64,000 nucleotides of DNA from Microbacterium sp. VKM Ac-2923 (GCF_022815605.1 NZ_JALGRP010000003.1:186001-250000), one strand, 5' to 3'; positions 48,322 through 58,734 are shown, counted from the first letter of the stretch. Made by a program: numbers and translations. The notes: generated by a model not told the origin, from the sequence alone.

Positions 48322-50787
48322 ATGCCCGATTCCCGTTCCCCCGCTGCGGCGACGCAGCCCGTTGTCGAGCGCATCGAAGACGTCGATGTCTCGACCGAGA
48401 TGCAGGGGTCGTTCCTCGAGTACGCCTACTCGGTCATCTACTCGCGCGCCCTGCCCGACGCCCGCGACGGCCTCAAGCCCGTCCAGCGACGCATCCTGTA
48501 CCAGATGGCGGAGATGGGGCTGCGCCCCGACCGCGGCCACGTCAAGAGCGCGCGCGTCGTCGGCGAGGTGATGGGAAAGCTCCACCCCCACGGCGACGCA
48601 CCCATCTACGACGCCCTCGTGCGCCTCGCGCAGCACTTCACACTGCGCGTGCCGCTCGTCGACGGTCACGGCAACTTCGGCTCCCTCGACGACGGCCCGG
48701 CCGCGTCGCGGTACACCGAGGCGCGTCTGGCCCCGCCGGCCCTCGCTCTCACCGAAGACCTCGATGAGGACGTCGTCGACTTCATCCCCAACTACGACGG
48801 CCAGTTCCAGCAGCCCGAGGTACTGCCCGCCGCTTTCCCGAATCTGCTGGTCAACGGCGCAACGGGCATCGCGGTCGGCATGGCCACCAACATGGCTCCG
48901 CACAACCTCGTCGAGGTCGTCGCCGCCGCGACACACCTGCTCGAGCATCCGGATGCCACGGTGGACGAGCTCATGGAGTTCGTTCCCGGCCCCGACCTGC
49001 CGACGGGCGGCATCATCGTCGGGCTCGACGGCATCAAGGACGCGTACACCCACGGCCGCGGCACTTTCCGCACGCGGGCGAAGGCCTCGATCGAGTCGCT
49101 CGGGCCGCGACGCACCGGCATCGTCATCACGGAGCTGCCCTACCTCGTCGGCGCCGAGCGCGTCATCGAGAAGATCAAGGACGCGGTTCAGGCGAAGAAG
49201 CTCACCGGCATCGCCGATGTGACCGACCTCTCGGACCGGCATCACGGGCTCCGGTTGGTCATCGGCATCAAGACCGGCTTCGACCCCAAGGCGGTTCTCG
49301 AGCACCTCTATCGACTGACCCCGCTCGAGGACTCGTTCGGTATCAACAACGTCGCCCTGGTCGACGGACAGCCGCAGACCCTCGGATTGCGCGACCTTCT
49401 GCGCGTGTACCTCGATCACCGCATCCGCGTCGTCACGCGGCGGAGCGAGTACCGGCTGGCGCGCAAGCGTGAACGCCTTCACCTCGTCGAAGGTCTGCTC
49501 ATCGCCATCCTCGACATCGACGAGGTCATCCAGGTCATCCGATCCTCCGATGACGGCGAGCAGGCCCGTACGAAGCTGCAGGAGGTCTTCGATCTCTCGC
49601 ATCCCCAGGCCGAGTACATCCTCGAACTGCGGTTGCGGCGCTTGACGAAGTTCTCCCGCATCGAGCTGGAAGCCGAGCGCGACCAGTTGAAAGCCGAGAT
49701 CGCGCAGCTCGTCGAGTTGCTCGGCAGCGAGACCCTGCTGCGCCAGCAGGTGGCGCAAGAATTGGATGCCGCGGCCGAGGCGTACGGCACCCCACGGCGC
49801 ACGATGCTGCTGAACGGGGGGCCGGTGCAGCCCCGCTCGACGAAGGCTGCGGCCGCCGCTGACCTGCAGATCGCCGACGCCCCCTGCCGCGTCTACCTCT
49901 CGGCCACCGGGCGTCTGGTGCGCGCCGAACTCGTCGCGGACGCACCGGGCGGCGGCGTCGTGGCACCGACGCGGCGATCGAAGCACGACGCGATCAGATC
50001 GTCGGTCGACACGACCACGCGCGGAGACATCGGCGCGGTGACCTCTGCCGGACGCCTCCTGCGGTTCTCCCCCGTCGACCTGCCCTCGGTCCCGGCCAAC
50101 TCGGTGCAGGTGGCCGCGGGAATCAGGGTCGAGCAGTACCTGCCTCTGGGCAAGGGCGAGAAGGTCATCGCCGTCGTTCCCCTCACCGACGGCCCCACCA
50201 TCGCCCTCGGCACGGAGAACGGTGTCGTCAAGCGCGTCGCCGCGAGCGAGCTCGGGGCGAAGGACGAGATCGAGATCATCGCGCTGCGCGACGGTGACCG
50301 CGTCGTGGGCGCGGCCCCGGCGGGCGACAACGCCGAACTGGTGTTCGTCGCCAGCGACGCCCAGCTGCTGCGCTTCGACGCCTCGTCGGTACGGCCGCAA
50401 GGTCGCTCGGCGGGCGGGATGGCCGGCATCCGGCTCTCCGAGGGTGCGCACGTCATCGCATTCGCGGTCGTGGGCGCGTCCGCCTTCGACGCGGTCGTGG
50501 TCACCATCGCCGGTTCGTCGGCAGCGCTGCCCGGAACCGATGCCGGAAGTGCCAAGGTGTCGGCCTTCACCGAGTTCCCCGCCAAGGGGCGTGCCACCGG
50601 CGGCGTCCGTGCGCAGCGCCTGCTGCGCGGTGAGGACGCCCTCGTGCTCGCCTGGGTCGGCACGGAACCGCGCGCGGTGGGGACCGACGGATCGGTGCGG
50701 ACGCTGCCAGAGTCGGGTGCGAAGCGCGACGCCTCGGGTCAGCCCCTCGACTCCGCGCTCGGCGCGATCGGAACCGTCGTCCGCTGA
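48322..50787 (+). CDS. parC: DNA topoisomerase IV subunit A-type protein
   Basis: This subunit cuts and rejoins DNA. The 821-aa protein has the breakage-reunion domain with catalytic Tyr131 in [10 protein letters not shown] and the helix [12 protein letters not shown], where Ala and Pro replace the serine-type residues common at the quinolone site. The C-terminal blades (about 500-821) lack a proper GyrA box QRRGGKG, which favours ParC or a type I-like relative over GyrA. parE lies convergent 382 bp downstream rather than upstream as gyrB is. ATG 48322 is the best start though GAGG is 9 nt away. Confidence 0.9.
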   Translation: MPDSRSPAAATQPVVERIEDVDVSTEMQGSFLEYAYSVIYSRALPDARDGLKPVQRRILYQMAEMGLRPDRGHVKSARVVGEVMGKLHPHGDAPIYDALVRLAQHFTLRVPLVDGHGNFGSLDDGPAASRYTEARLAPPALALTEDLDEDVVDFIPNYDGQFQQPEVLPAAFPNLLVNGATGIAVGMATNMAPHNLVEVVAAATHLLEHPDATVDELMEFVPGPDLPTGGIIVGLDGIKDAYTHGRGTFRTRAKASIESLGPRRTGIVITELPYLVGAERVIEKIKDAVQAKKLTGIADVTDLSDRHHGLRLVIGIKTGFDPKAVLEHLYRLTPLEDSFGINNVALVDGQPQTLGLRDLLRVYLDHRIRVVTRRSEYRLARKRERLHLVEGLLIAILDIDEVIQVIRSSDDGEQARTKLQEVFDLSHPQAEYILELRLRRLTKFSRIELEAERDQLKAEIAQLVELLGSETLLRQQVAQELDAAAEAYGTPRRTMLLNGGPVQPRSTKAAAAADLQIADAPCRVYLSATGRLVRAELVADAPGGGVVAPTRRSKHDAIRSSVDTTTRGDIGAVTSAGRLLRFSPVDLPSVPANSVQVAAGIRVEQYLPLGKGEKVIAVVPLTDGPTIALGTENGVVKRVAASELGAKDEIEIIALRDGDRVVGAAPAGDNAELVFVASDAQLLRFDASSVRPQGRSAGGMAGIRLSEGAHVIAFAVVGASAFDAVVVTIAGSSAALPGTDAGSAKVSAFTEFPAKGRATGGVRAQRLLRGEDALVLAWVGTEPRAVGTDGSVRTLPESGAKRDASGQPLDSALGAIGTVVR

Positions 50788-50869
50788 GCCGCTGACGCCG
50801 TCTCGCGCGGGGCGCACAGCGACGGACGCCGCAGCCGACACGCTGTTCTGGGCGGCGCTCGGGCGGCGG

Positions 50870-51145
50870 TTCGGGGAATTCGTCCGCCGCTGTGCGCGAC
50901 GAGACGAGAGCGCCAGAATTCGCCGCCGCTGCACGGCAAAGCGGGAGCGTCGGGATTCGCCCGCCGTTGTGCGCGGCGAGGCTGCGGGCCGCGGGATCCG
51001 TCCGCCGCTGCACGGCAAAGCGGGAGCGTCGGGATTCGCCCGCCATTGTGCGCGACGGGGCGGGAGCGTTGGGATCCGCCCGCCGTTTCGCGGCGAAGCG
51101 GAGCGTCGGGATCCGCCCGCCGTCGTGCGCGGCGAGGCCGGCAGT
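50870..51145. repeat. 39-40-bp tandem repeat between parC and parE
   Basis: Between the convergent parC and parE 3' ends, about six to seven imperfect copies of a 39-40-bp GC-rich unit occur, with core GGGATYCGCCCGCCGTTGTG. One 43-nt block is exactly duplicated at 50923-50965 and 51002-51044. The unit is near 13 codons, so open frames cross it, but the encoded peptides are Arg-rich and repetitive and unlike proteins. No other feature occupies 50788-51169. Confidence 0.88.
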
Positions 51146-51169
51146 GACGGCGCTAACGATGGTCGCGGG

Positions 51170-53239
51170 TCAGACGTCGATGCTCTCGCGCGCCAGACGG
51201 TCGCTCGACTCGACGATGAACTCGCGGCGCGGTGCGACCTCGCTGCCCATCAGCAGATCGAACACCTGGGCTGCGCCCTCCATGTCTCTGACACGCACGC
51301 GACGCAGGGAACGCCCGGAGCGGTCCATGGTGGTGGTGGCGAGCTGGTCGGCATCCATCTCGCCCAGGCCCTTGTATCGCTGGATGGGCTCCTGCCAGCG
51401 CTTGTTGCCCTTCTTGAGCCGCGCGAGCAGCGTGTGCAGCTCCTGCTCGCTGTAGGTGTAGATCATCTCGTTCGGCTTGGATCCGGGGTTGACGACGATC
51501 ACCCGGTGCAGCGGAGGCACGGCCGCGAAGACGCGCCCGGCCTCGACGAGGGGCCGCATGTAGCGGAAGAACAGTGTCAGGAGCAGCGTGCGGATGTGAG
51601 CCCCGTCGACGTCGGCGTCGCTCATCAGGATGATCTTGCCGTAGCGGGCGGCAGCGAGGTCGAAGGAGCGACCGGAACCCGCTCCGATGACCTGGATGAT
51701 CGACGCGCACTCGGCGTTGGACAGCATGTCGCTGATCGACGCCTTCTGCGTGTTGAGGATCTTTCCGCGGATGGGAAGGAGAGCCTGGTACTCGCTGTTG
51801 CGCGCGTCGCGCGCGGTGCCGAGGGCGGAGTTGCCCTCCACGATGAACAGCTCGGAGTTCTCGACATCGTTCGAGCGGCAATCGACCAGCTTCGACGGCA
51901 GCGACGAGGACTCCAGCGCGTTCTTGCGACGCTGGGTCTCTTTGTGCGTCCGGGCCGAGATGCGCGCCTTCATCTCGGAGACGATCTTCTCGAGCAGTTG
52001 GGCGGTCTGCGTCTTGTCGTCGCGCTTGACCGAAGCGAACCGCGCTGCCAGCTCTCTCTGCACGACCGTGGTGACGATCTGGCGCACCGCGGGAGTGCCC
52101 AGCACCTCTTTGGTCTGCCCTTCGAACTGCGGCTCGGGCAAACGCACGGTCAGCACCGCGGTGAGACCGGCGAGGAGGTCGTCTTTCTCGACCTTGTCGT
52201 TTCCGACCTTCAGCTTGCGGGCGTTCTGCTCGACCTGGGCGCGCAGCACCTTCATCAGGCCGAGTTCGAAGCCCTGCTGGTGGGTGCCGCCCTTCGGAGT
52301 GGCGATGATGTTGACGAAGGAGCGCGACGTGGTGTCGTACCCGGTCCCCCAGCGCACGGCCACGTCGACTTCGCACTCGCGCTGCACCTCGGTGGGCACC
52401 ATCGACCCCCCCGGTTGCAGCACGGGCACGGTCTCGGTGAACGAACCGGTGCCGGTGAGACGCCACGTGTCGGTCACGGCGGCATCCGGTGCGAGGAACT
52501 CCGCGAACTCCGAAATGCCCCCGTCGAAGCGGTAGCTCGTTTCGACGCGTTCTCCGGCGCGGTCGTCGAGCACGACGATCTCGAGCCCGGGGACGAGGAA
52601 CGCCGTCTGACGGACGCGCTGCACGAGCTCGTCGTGGCCGAAGGCGGCTTCTTTCGTGAAGATCTGGCGGTCCGCCCAGTAGCGGATTCGCGTTCCCGTG
52701 ACCCCGCGAGCTGCTTTGCCGATGACCCGCAGCTCGCTGCTGCGCTCGAAGGGGGTGAATGCCGAGTCGGGGGTGTCGCCCGCGAACCGCCCCGGCTCAC
52801 CGCGGTGGAACGACATCGCATAGGTCTTGCCGCCACGGTCGACCTCGACGTCGAGGCGCTCGGATAGCGCGTTCACCACTGACGCGCCCACACCGTGGAG
52901 ACCGCCGGATGCCGCGTACGAGCCGCCGCCGAACTTGCCGCCGGCGTGGAGCTTGGTGAAGACCACCTCGACGCCGGTCAGACCCGTGCGAGGTTCGACG
53001 TCGACCGGGATGCCTCGAGCCCGGTCACGAACCTCGACGCTGCCGTCGGCATGGAGCACGATGTCGATGCGGGTGCCGTGGCCGCCCAGGGCTTCGTCGA
53101 CGGAGTTGTCGATGATCTCCCACAGGCAGTGCATGAGCCCGCGGGAGTCGGTGGAGCCGATGTACATGCCGGGGCGCTTGCGCACCGCTTCGAGGCCCTC
53201 GAGGACCTGCAGGTGGTGGGCGGAGTACTCGGACGTCAC
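51170..53239 (-). CDS. parE: DNA topoisomerase IV subunit B-type protein
   Basis: ParE is the ATPase subunit partnering ParC. The 689-aa protein has the GHKL ATPase (EIIDNSVDEALGGHGTRID and GGLHGVGASVVNALS), the transducer domain, and the TOPRIM/metal site (LFIVEGNSALGTA and ILMSDADVDGAHIRTLLLTLFFRYMRPL). The GTG at 53239 begins the family N-terminus (TSEYSAHHLQVLEGLEAVRKRPGMYIG); it has no SD, so a leaderless or weak start is likely. It is convergent with parC across the tandem repeat. Confidence 0.92.
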   Translation of the reverse strand: MTSEYSAHHLQVLEGLEAVRKRPGMYIGSTDSRGLMHCLWEIIDNSVDEALGGHGTRIDIVLHADGSVEVRDRARGIPVDVEPRTGLTGVEVVFTKLHAGGKFGGGSYAASGGLHGVGASVVNALSERLDVEVDRGGKTYAMSFHRGEPGRFAGDTPDSAFTPFERSSELRVIGKAARGVTGTRIRYWADRQIFTKEAAFGHDELVQRVRQTAFLVPGLEIVVLDDRAGERVETSYRFDGGISEFAEFLAPDAAVTDTWRLTGTGSFTETVPVLQPGGSMVPTEVQRECEVDVAVRWGTGYDTTSRSFVNIIATPKGGTHQQGFELGLMKVLRAQVEQNARKLKVGNDKVEKDDLLAGLTAVLTVRLPEPQFEGQTKEVLGTPAVRQIVTTVVQRELAARFASVKRDDKTQTAQLLEKIVSEMKARISARTHKETQRRKNALESSSLPSKLVDCRSNDVENSELFIVEGNSALGTARDARNSEYQALLPIRGKILNTQKASISDMLSNAECASIIQVIGAGSGRSFDLAAARYGKIILMSDADVDGAHIRTLLLTLFFRYMRPLVEAGRVFAAVPPLHRVIVVNPGSKPNEMIYTYSEQELHTLLARLKKGNKRWQEPIQRYKGLGEMDADQLATTTMDRSGRSLRRVRVRDMEGAAQVFDLLMGSEVAPRREFIVESSDRLARESIDV

Positions 53240-53403
53240 GATTGCCCAGCGTAATCGGGGCCACCGACATCGCCTGCAGACACACAGCGGGGTCGGGTCA
53301 CCGTACGCGCACAGCGAAATGTGATCAAGCCGCGGCATAGAGGAAAGATCCGCGTGGTTGTATATGGAGACTCGCCCACGACCACTTGAGGAGGGCACCC
53401 GAG

Positions 53404-53622
53404 ATGACCACCACGACCGCACCCGACGCGACTGTTCTCGACCACCGCCTGACGGCGGCTGATCGCTGTGACTCCTGCGGCGCTCAGGCGTACATCGCCG
53501 CCGAGGTCAACGGCAGCGAGCTGCTGTTCTGCGCACACCACGGCCGCAAGTACGAAGAGAAGCTCCGCAGCATCGCCACCTCGTGGCACGACGAGACGGC
53601 GCGCCTGAGCTCCGCCGACTGA
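53404..53622 (+). CDS. DUF7455 small zinc-ribbon-like protein
   Basis: The 72-aa product is a conserved actinobacterial small protein with CDSCGAQAYIAAEVNGSELLFCAHHGRKYE, where two Cys and a Cys-His-His set could bind zinc. Its function is unknown. GGAGGGC 7 nt before the ATG gives a strong SD. It stands between the parE start region and the racemase-like genes, with a terminator after it. An AT-rich TTGTATATGG upstream (near 53353) may be its -10. Confidence 0.85.
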   Translation: MTTTTAPDATVLDHRLTAADRCDSCGAQAYIAAEVNGSELLFCAHHGRKYEEKLRSIATSWHDETARLSSAD

Positions 53623-53633
53623 CCTTCACGACG

Positions 53634-53676
53634 GAACGGGTCCCGACCACCCTTGCGGGTGCAGCGGGGCCCGTTC
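53634..53676 (+). terminator. Terminator after the DUF7455 gene
   Basis: GAACGGGTCCC (53634-53644) pairs with GGGGCCCGTTC (53666-53676) with one wobble, and a nested CACCC/GGGTG stem forms the loop. It is 11 nt past the stop and could also serve the convergent racemase-like gene. Confidence 0.75.
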
Positions 53677-53690
53677 TGCGTCTCCGGGCC

Positions 53691-54725
53691 TCAGGACCTG
53701 TAAGAGCGCGGGATCGACGGTGACACGCGCAGCGCGATCTCCTCGCCGATGGTGTCGATCAGCTCGGCGAGATCGGTCGCGCTGAAAAATCCGCCGCGGC
53801 CGAAAACGATGATCTCGTCGCCCACCGCGGCGTCGTTCCAGGGGGCGAGGACGCACGAGGTCGCTCCGATCTGCTCGACACGGCGGGGTCCCTCGGGGGT
53901 GACGACGTCGAAACGGCCGGCGAGGGTGCTCGGCAAGCCGTGCAGGCTGCCCACGTCGAGGTGGACGCCCCTCGGGTCGATCGTCGTGACGGTCGCAGCG
54001 AGGCACGCGATGGGCTCGATGCCGAGCTCGGCTTCGCCCGGGCCTCCCGCAGGACGAATGCCGTACGAGAACGCTCCGACACGCACGAGGTCTTCGCGGA
54101 ACTCGCCGCGGGCGAATCCGGCGGCACTGGCGGCGAGGTGCGAGAAGCGGGCTACCAGTCCCGCTTCCCGCGCTGCGGCACGCGCCTCGAGGAACAGCGC
54201 GCGGGCGTCGTCGTCGTCGGCGTCCGAGGCCTCGGAGATGTGCGACCACACGCCCTCGAACATCGCACGACCGCCGTCGACGAGCTCTGCGGTCCGGGAC
54301 AGCGCGGCATCCCAGCGCTCGGGACGGATGCCGTTGCGGTGGAGGCCCGTATCGATCTTGAGGTGGATGCGGGCGGGGCGACCGGCAGACAGCCCGGCCA
54401 GGTCTTCGAGCAGCGCCTCATCGCCAATACCGAGATCGAGGTCGGCCGCAACCCCGGCTGCGAGGTCGTCGGAACCGTCGATCAGCCAGACGAAGATGCG
54501 CGCGTCAGGACCCGCCACGGCGCGCACCGCGGCACCGGTGACGACATCGAACGCTCCGAACCACCGGACCCCCTCGTCCCACGCCCGGCGCACCACGGCC
54601 TCGAGCCCGTGTGCGTAGGCGTCGTCTTTGACCACGAGCATGTGCGCGGCCGGCGCGACGGCCTCGCGCACCCGGCGGAGGTTCCGTGCGAAGGCGTCGA
54701 GATCGACGCGGTAGACGGCGCTCAC
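53691..54725 (-). CDS. Alanine racemase-like protein, lysine-bearing half, catalytic tyrosine segment lost
   Basis: The 344-aa product aligns with fold-type III alanine racemases. Its PLP barrel looks intact: Lys33 and Tyr37 in VVKDDAYAHG, HLKIDTGLHRNGI (K123, R130), the SHxxxS-type SHLAASAAGFARGEF, and RVGAFSYGIRP. The C-terminal domain is degenerate: the SYGxTY segment with the catalytic tyrosine is missing and GYADG and GRxxMD are gone (GSLHGLPS, GATSCVLA instead). The GTG start overlaps the next gene upstream as GTGA. Such a protein alone should be a poor racemase; it may need the partner at 54722. It could also be a non-racemase PLP protein. Confidence 0.8.
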   Translation of the reverse strand: MSAVYRVDLDAFARNLRRVREAVAPAAHMLVVKDDAYAHGLEAVVRRAWDEGVRWFGAFDVVTGAAVRAVAGPDARIFVWLIDGSDDLAAGVAADLDLGIGDEALLEDLAGLSAGRPARIHLKIDTGLHRNGIRPERWDAALSRTAELVDGGRAMFEGVWSHISEASDADDDDARALFLEARAAAREAGLVARFSHLAASAAGFARGEFREDLVRVGAFSYGIRPAGGPGEAELGIEPIACLAATVTTIDPRGVHLDVGSLHGLPSTLAGRFDVVTPEGPRRVEQIGATSCVLAPWNDAAVGDEIIVFGRGGFFSATDLAELIDTIGEEIALRVSPSIPRSYRS

Positions 54726-55357
54726 GCGGCGACCCGACGGTCGACCCGAGAGCCGGCGATCGCGATGATCTCGGCCGCGCTCCAGTGGGTGGCGTCCGTC
54801 CACTCGGCGAGCGAGGGATGTCCCTCGCCCGGGTCGCCGAAGAAGACGACCTCCGTTCCACGAAGGATCGGGGTGTCGCCGACGTCGACGACGCAGACGT
54901 CCATGGCGACCCGGCCCACGATCGGGTGTCGGTCGCCCCCGATCACGACGGTCGTCACGTTGCCCAACGAGCGGACGACCCCCTGCGCATACCCGCCGGT
55001 GACGAGCGCGATGGTCGTATCACGCGACGCACGATGTGTGTAGCCGTAGGAGACGCCCTCGCCGCGCAGGAGCGGCTTGGTTCCCAGGACCCGACCGCGC
55101 AGCGACATGACCGGCCGCGTGCCCGAACCGGGAAGACCGAACAGGGTCGCGGCGTCGAGCGTCGCGGCATCCACTCCGAGATCCGAGAGCACGGATGCCA
55201 CCCACGCGGCGCCGTGACCCCAGCCGTCCGCGGCGAGCACGTCATCGTGACCGCCCACCGCGAGTCGGACATTGTGCCGCAGCGCCGATTCCGACACCAG
55301 AGCGACAGGCGCTCCTCCCGTGGCCCCGGGCGTGCGGGCGGGGAGCGTGGAGGTCAC
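54722..55357 (-). CDS. Alanine racemase C-domain protein, tyrosine-bearing half, lysine lost
   Basis: The 211-aa product starts with remnants of a PLP barrel (about residues 17-89) in which the lysine motif has become VLAADGWGHG, with Ala for Lys and Trp for Tyr, and about 150 barrel residues are deleted. A complete racemase C-terminal domain follows: VSYGYTHRASRDTTIALVTGGYAQGV with the catalytic-type Tyr104 and Tyr123, then HPIVGRVAMDVCVVDVG (M152, D153). GTG 55357 is preceded by TATTCT, suggesting a leaderless transcript. It overlaps the downstream partner by 4 nt. The reciprocal loss suggests complementation in a heteromer; that is an inference. Confidence 0.8.
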   Translation of the reverse strand: MTSTLPARTPGATGGAPVALVSESALRHNVRLAVGGHDDVLAADGWGHGAAWVASVLSDLGVDAATLDAATLFGLPGSGTRPVMSLRGRVLGTKPLLRGEGVSYGYTHRASRDTTIALVTGGYAQGVVRSLGNVTTVVIGGDRHPIVGRVAMDVCVVDVGDTPILRGTEVVFFGDPGEGHPSLAEWTDATHWSAAEIIAIAGSRVDRRVAA

Positions 55358-55402
55358 GCCTCTAGAATAACGTGGTCCGTCATCCCCGATCCCGGAGCGT
55401 GC
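55358..55402. promoter_or_regulatory. Shared divergent promoter region of racemase-like and ATP-grasp genes
   Basis: The 45-bp gap has overlapping -10-like hexamers on both strands around TCTAGAATAACG: TATTCT toward the racemase-like gene (6 nt before its GTG, so leaderless) and TAGAAT toward the ATP-grasp gene. No -35 is clear. The gap is short enough for joint control. Confidence 0.5.
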
Positions 55403-56425
55403 ATGCCTGCCCACGGCTTCTCCCCCGTCACCCGTCTGCGATACCTCGCCGGACGTGCCCGCCGCATCGACGTGGGCTCGGTGATCGAACGAGCCAAGGA
55501 GGCCTCGGCACAGCACGGCAAGTCTCTGCCGCTCGTCGTCGCCGACATGCTCGTGCAGGCCGGCGTGAAGAACGTCGGGTTCCAGGACTACATCGACTAC
55601 GACTTCGCGATCCTCACCCCGGCCGAGCGCGCGACGTACATGACGCACCCGGTGTCAAATCAGATCTCGCAGAAGTACGACCACCCCGACTACCGAGGCA
55701 TCTTCCAGGACAAGGTGGCGTTCGACCGCCGTTTCAGCGAGTTCCTCCGCCGCGAGTGGATGGTGGTCGAGACCGACAACAGCGACGAGCTGCGCGCGTT
55801 CGCCGAGCGGCTGGGGACCATCGTGACCAAGGAGCCGGTCGGACAGGCCGGTACCGGCGTGCACCGCTACCACGCGTCCGAGGTCGAGGACTGGGGGGCG
55901 TTCCACCGCGGCCTGCTCGAGCGCGGCGAGATCCTCGTCGAAGAGGTCATCCGCCAGCACGACGACCTCGCGGCGGTCTGCCCCGGCACCGTCAACACCA
56001 CGCGCGTGACGGCCTTCTTCGACGGCGAGAAGACCCACATCCTCGCGATGGCCCAGAAGTTCGGTCGCGGAGCCGTCAGCGACCAGATGACCTTCGGCGG
56101 CTTCTACACGATGCTCGATGAGAACGGTCACTCCCTCGGCGCCGGGTACGACTCGCACGGGCACGTCCACGAGGTGCACCCCGATTCGGGCGTCCGCATC
56201 GCCGACTTCCAGCTTCCGCTGATCGACGAGGTCAAGGCGTTCGTCGATCAGGTCGCGCGCGTCGTGCCGCAGGTGCAGTACGTCGGCTGGGACATCGTCG
56301 TCGGCCCCGACGGCCCCGTGCTCGTCGAGGGCAACTGGGGCGCCGGTGTCTACGAGAACAAGCCGAGCGTGACGGGCATCCGCACCGGTCACAAGCCCCG
56401 CTATCAGGCCGCGATCGGGTTCTGA
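55403..56425 (+). CDS. Sugar-transfer-associated ATP-grasp protein
   Basis: The 340-aa product resembles the ATP-grasp family associated with polysaccharide biosynthesis. Visible parts are KVAFDRRFSEFLRREWM, IVTKEPVGQAGTGVHRY, EEVIRQHDDLA, NTTRVTAFF, the metal region YVGWDIVVGPDGPVLVEGNWGAG, in ATP-grasp order (nucleotide lysine, then the metal-binding acidic residues and Asn). Such ligases join a carboxylate to an amine or thiol via an acyl phosphate. The ATG at 55403 has GGAG 5 nt before. With a divergent racemase pair it could attach a D-amino acid to a wall polymer, but no glycan genes lie nearby. Confidence 0.8.
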   Translation: MPAHGFSPVTRLRYLAGRARRIDVGSVIERAKEASAQHGKSLPLVVADMLVQAGVKNVGFQDYIDYDFAILTPAERATYMTHPVSNQISQKYDHPDYRGIFQDKVAFDRRFSEFLRREWMVVETDNSDELRAFAERLGTIVTKEPVGQAGTGVHRYHASEVEDWGAFHRGLLERGEILVEEVIRQHDDLAAVCPGTVNTTRVTAFFDGEKTHILAMAQKFGRGAVSDQMTFGGFYTMLDENGHSLGAGYDSHGHVHEVHPDSGVRIADFQLPLIDEVKAFVDQVARVVPQVQYVGWDIVVGPDGPVLVEGNWGAGVYENKPSVTGIRTGHKPRYQAAIGF

Positions 56426-56439
56426 TCCCGGATGCCGTG

Positions 56440-56466
56440 AGGCCCGCTTCCGCGAGGAGCGGGCCT
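56440..56466 (+). terminator. Terminator after the ATP-grasp gene
   Basis: AGGCCCGCT (56440-56448) pairs with AGCGGGCCT (56458-56466) around a 9-nt loop, 15 nt past the stop codon, followed by TTCC. Confidence 0.75.
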
Positions 56467-56530
56467 TCCGCATTCCCCGGCGGCGTCGACGGGCTGAGTC
56501 GTGCGGCGTCGAGGAGCGTGACCGTCGAGA

Positions 56531-56640
56531 ACCCTGAGGTCGTCGAGGGTCCGGGGGTCCCGGTGGCTTGGACGAGCTCAACCACCTGGGTGGGAGGGTG
56601 ACCGGCTGGGGTGGGAGGACCCTGAGCTCGTCGAAGGGCC
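56531..56640. repeat. Three degenerate copies of a CCCTGAG-TCGTCGA-GGG intergenic motif
   Basis: The plus strand has ACCCTGAGGTCGTCGAGGGT (56531-56550) and ACCCTGAGCTCGTCGAAGGG (56619-56638); a third inverted copy (GGTTGAGCTCGTCCAAGCC on the minus strand) lies near 56566-56584. Each copy can fold CCCT against AGGG. Such motifs recur between genes in this family of bacteria from memory, but copy number elsewhere cannot be judged here. Confidence 0.6.
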
Positions 56641-56668
56641 CGGCGCCGCGTCACGGCATCCGGATACC

Positions 56669-56704
56669 GCGAAGGCCCGCCCCGAGAACGGGACGGGCCT
56701 TCGC
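56669..56704 (-). terminator. Terminator after the CofE-like gene
   Basis: An 11-bp perfect stem GCGAAGGCCCG (56669-56679) with 56694-56704 encloses 14 nt, 9 nt past the stop codon of the minus-strand gene. Confidence 0.8.
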
Positions 56705-56713
56705 GTGGATCAG

Positions 56714-57408
56714 TCAGCCGTGGCGGACGATGCCGAGGGGCGTGGACTCATGTCCCTGCCCGAGGGGGTTGTCTTTCAGGATCGCGACGAGACGCTTCTC
56801 GCCGGCCTTGTCCATGGTCGAGCCGAGGATGTTGCCGCCCAGATCGTTGATGTCGACGACGGCGACCTGCAGGTCACCGCCGAGCAGCGACTTCAGTCGT
56901 GCAGCGACCTCGCGCGGACGCTCCGGACCGAGGACGACGGCCTGGTTATACGGCGGGATGGTTCCGCTGGTCGGGCCGTCGATCGCGCGGGCCTTGTCGC
57001 CCGCGATGCGATAGAAGTCACCCTTGCGCCCGAACGCCTTCGTCACGGCGGAGACGGCCGCCGCGACCAGGATGCGGGGTGTGCCGCACTCGCGCAGCGC
57101 CATCTCCATCGTCTCCGGCATGCCGAGGCCGATGCCGTAGGGCGTGCGCGTGACGTACTTCGACAGGAACAGCGCGAGCTTGCGGGGCGTGATCGAGTCG
57201 AGCTTGTACGAACGACCCTGGGTGATTGCGACGATCTTCTCGGTGACGAACAGCAGGTCCCCCGGCTGCACGGCATCCTTCGCGTACTCGAGGATGAAAG
57301 CGTCGAGGTCGTCGCCCGGCATGACGACCCGCGTGCGGATCGGGATGCGGGCGTACGAGGTGCCCTCGACGGTACGGGTGAGCGCCTTGCCGGCGTTGGC
57401 CTCGCCGC

Positions 57409-57412
<4 letters not shown>
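56714..57412 (-). CDS. CofE-family (F420-0:gamma-glutamyl ligase-like) protein
   Basis: CofE adds glutamate to coenzyme F420-0. The 232-aa product has family parts [70 protein letters not shown] and [16 protein letters not shown]. No other F420 synthesis gene (fbiA, fbiC, cofD) lies in this window, so use as an F420 enzyme is unproven; the family also occurs in organisms without F420. Its ATG overlaps the rpoD stop (ATGA), an unusual coupling to a sigma factor. Confidence 0.78.

Positions 57413-58734
<1,322 letters not shown>

Noticed and set aside
50870..51145. Possible CRISPR array.
   Set aside because: Units are contiguous and all similar, with no unique spacers, and no cas gene is present in the window.
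50222..52867. An 881-codon plus-strand frame across the 3' end of parC, the tandem repeat and parE.
   Set aside because: It is out of frame with parC, antisense to parE, and open mainly because of GC bias and the 39-bp repeat.
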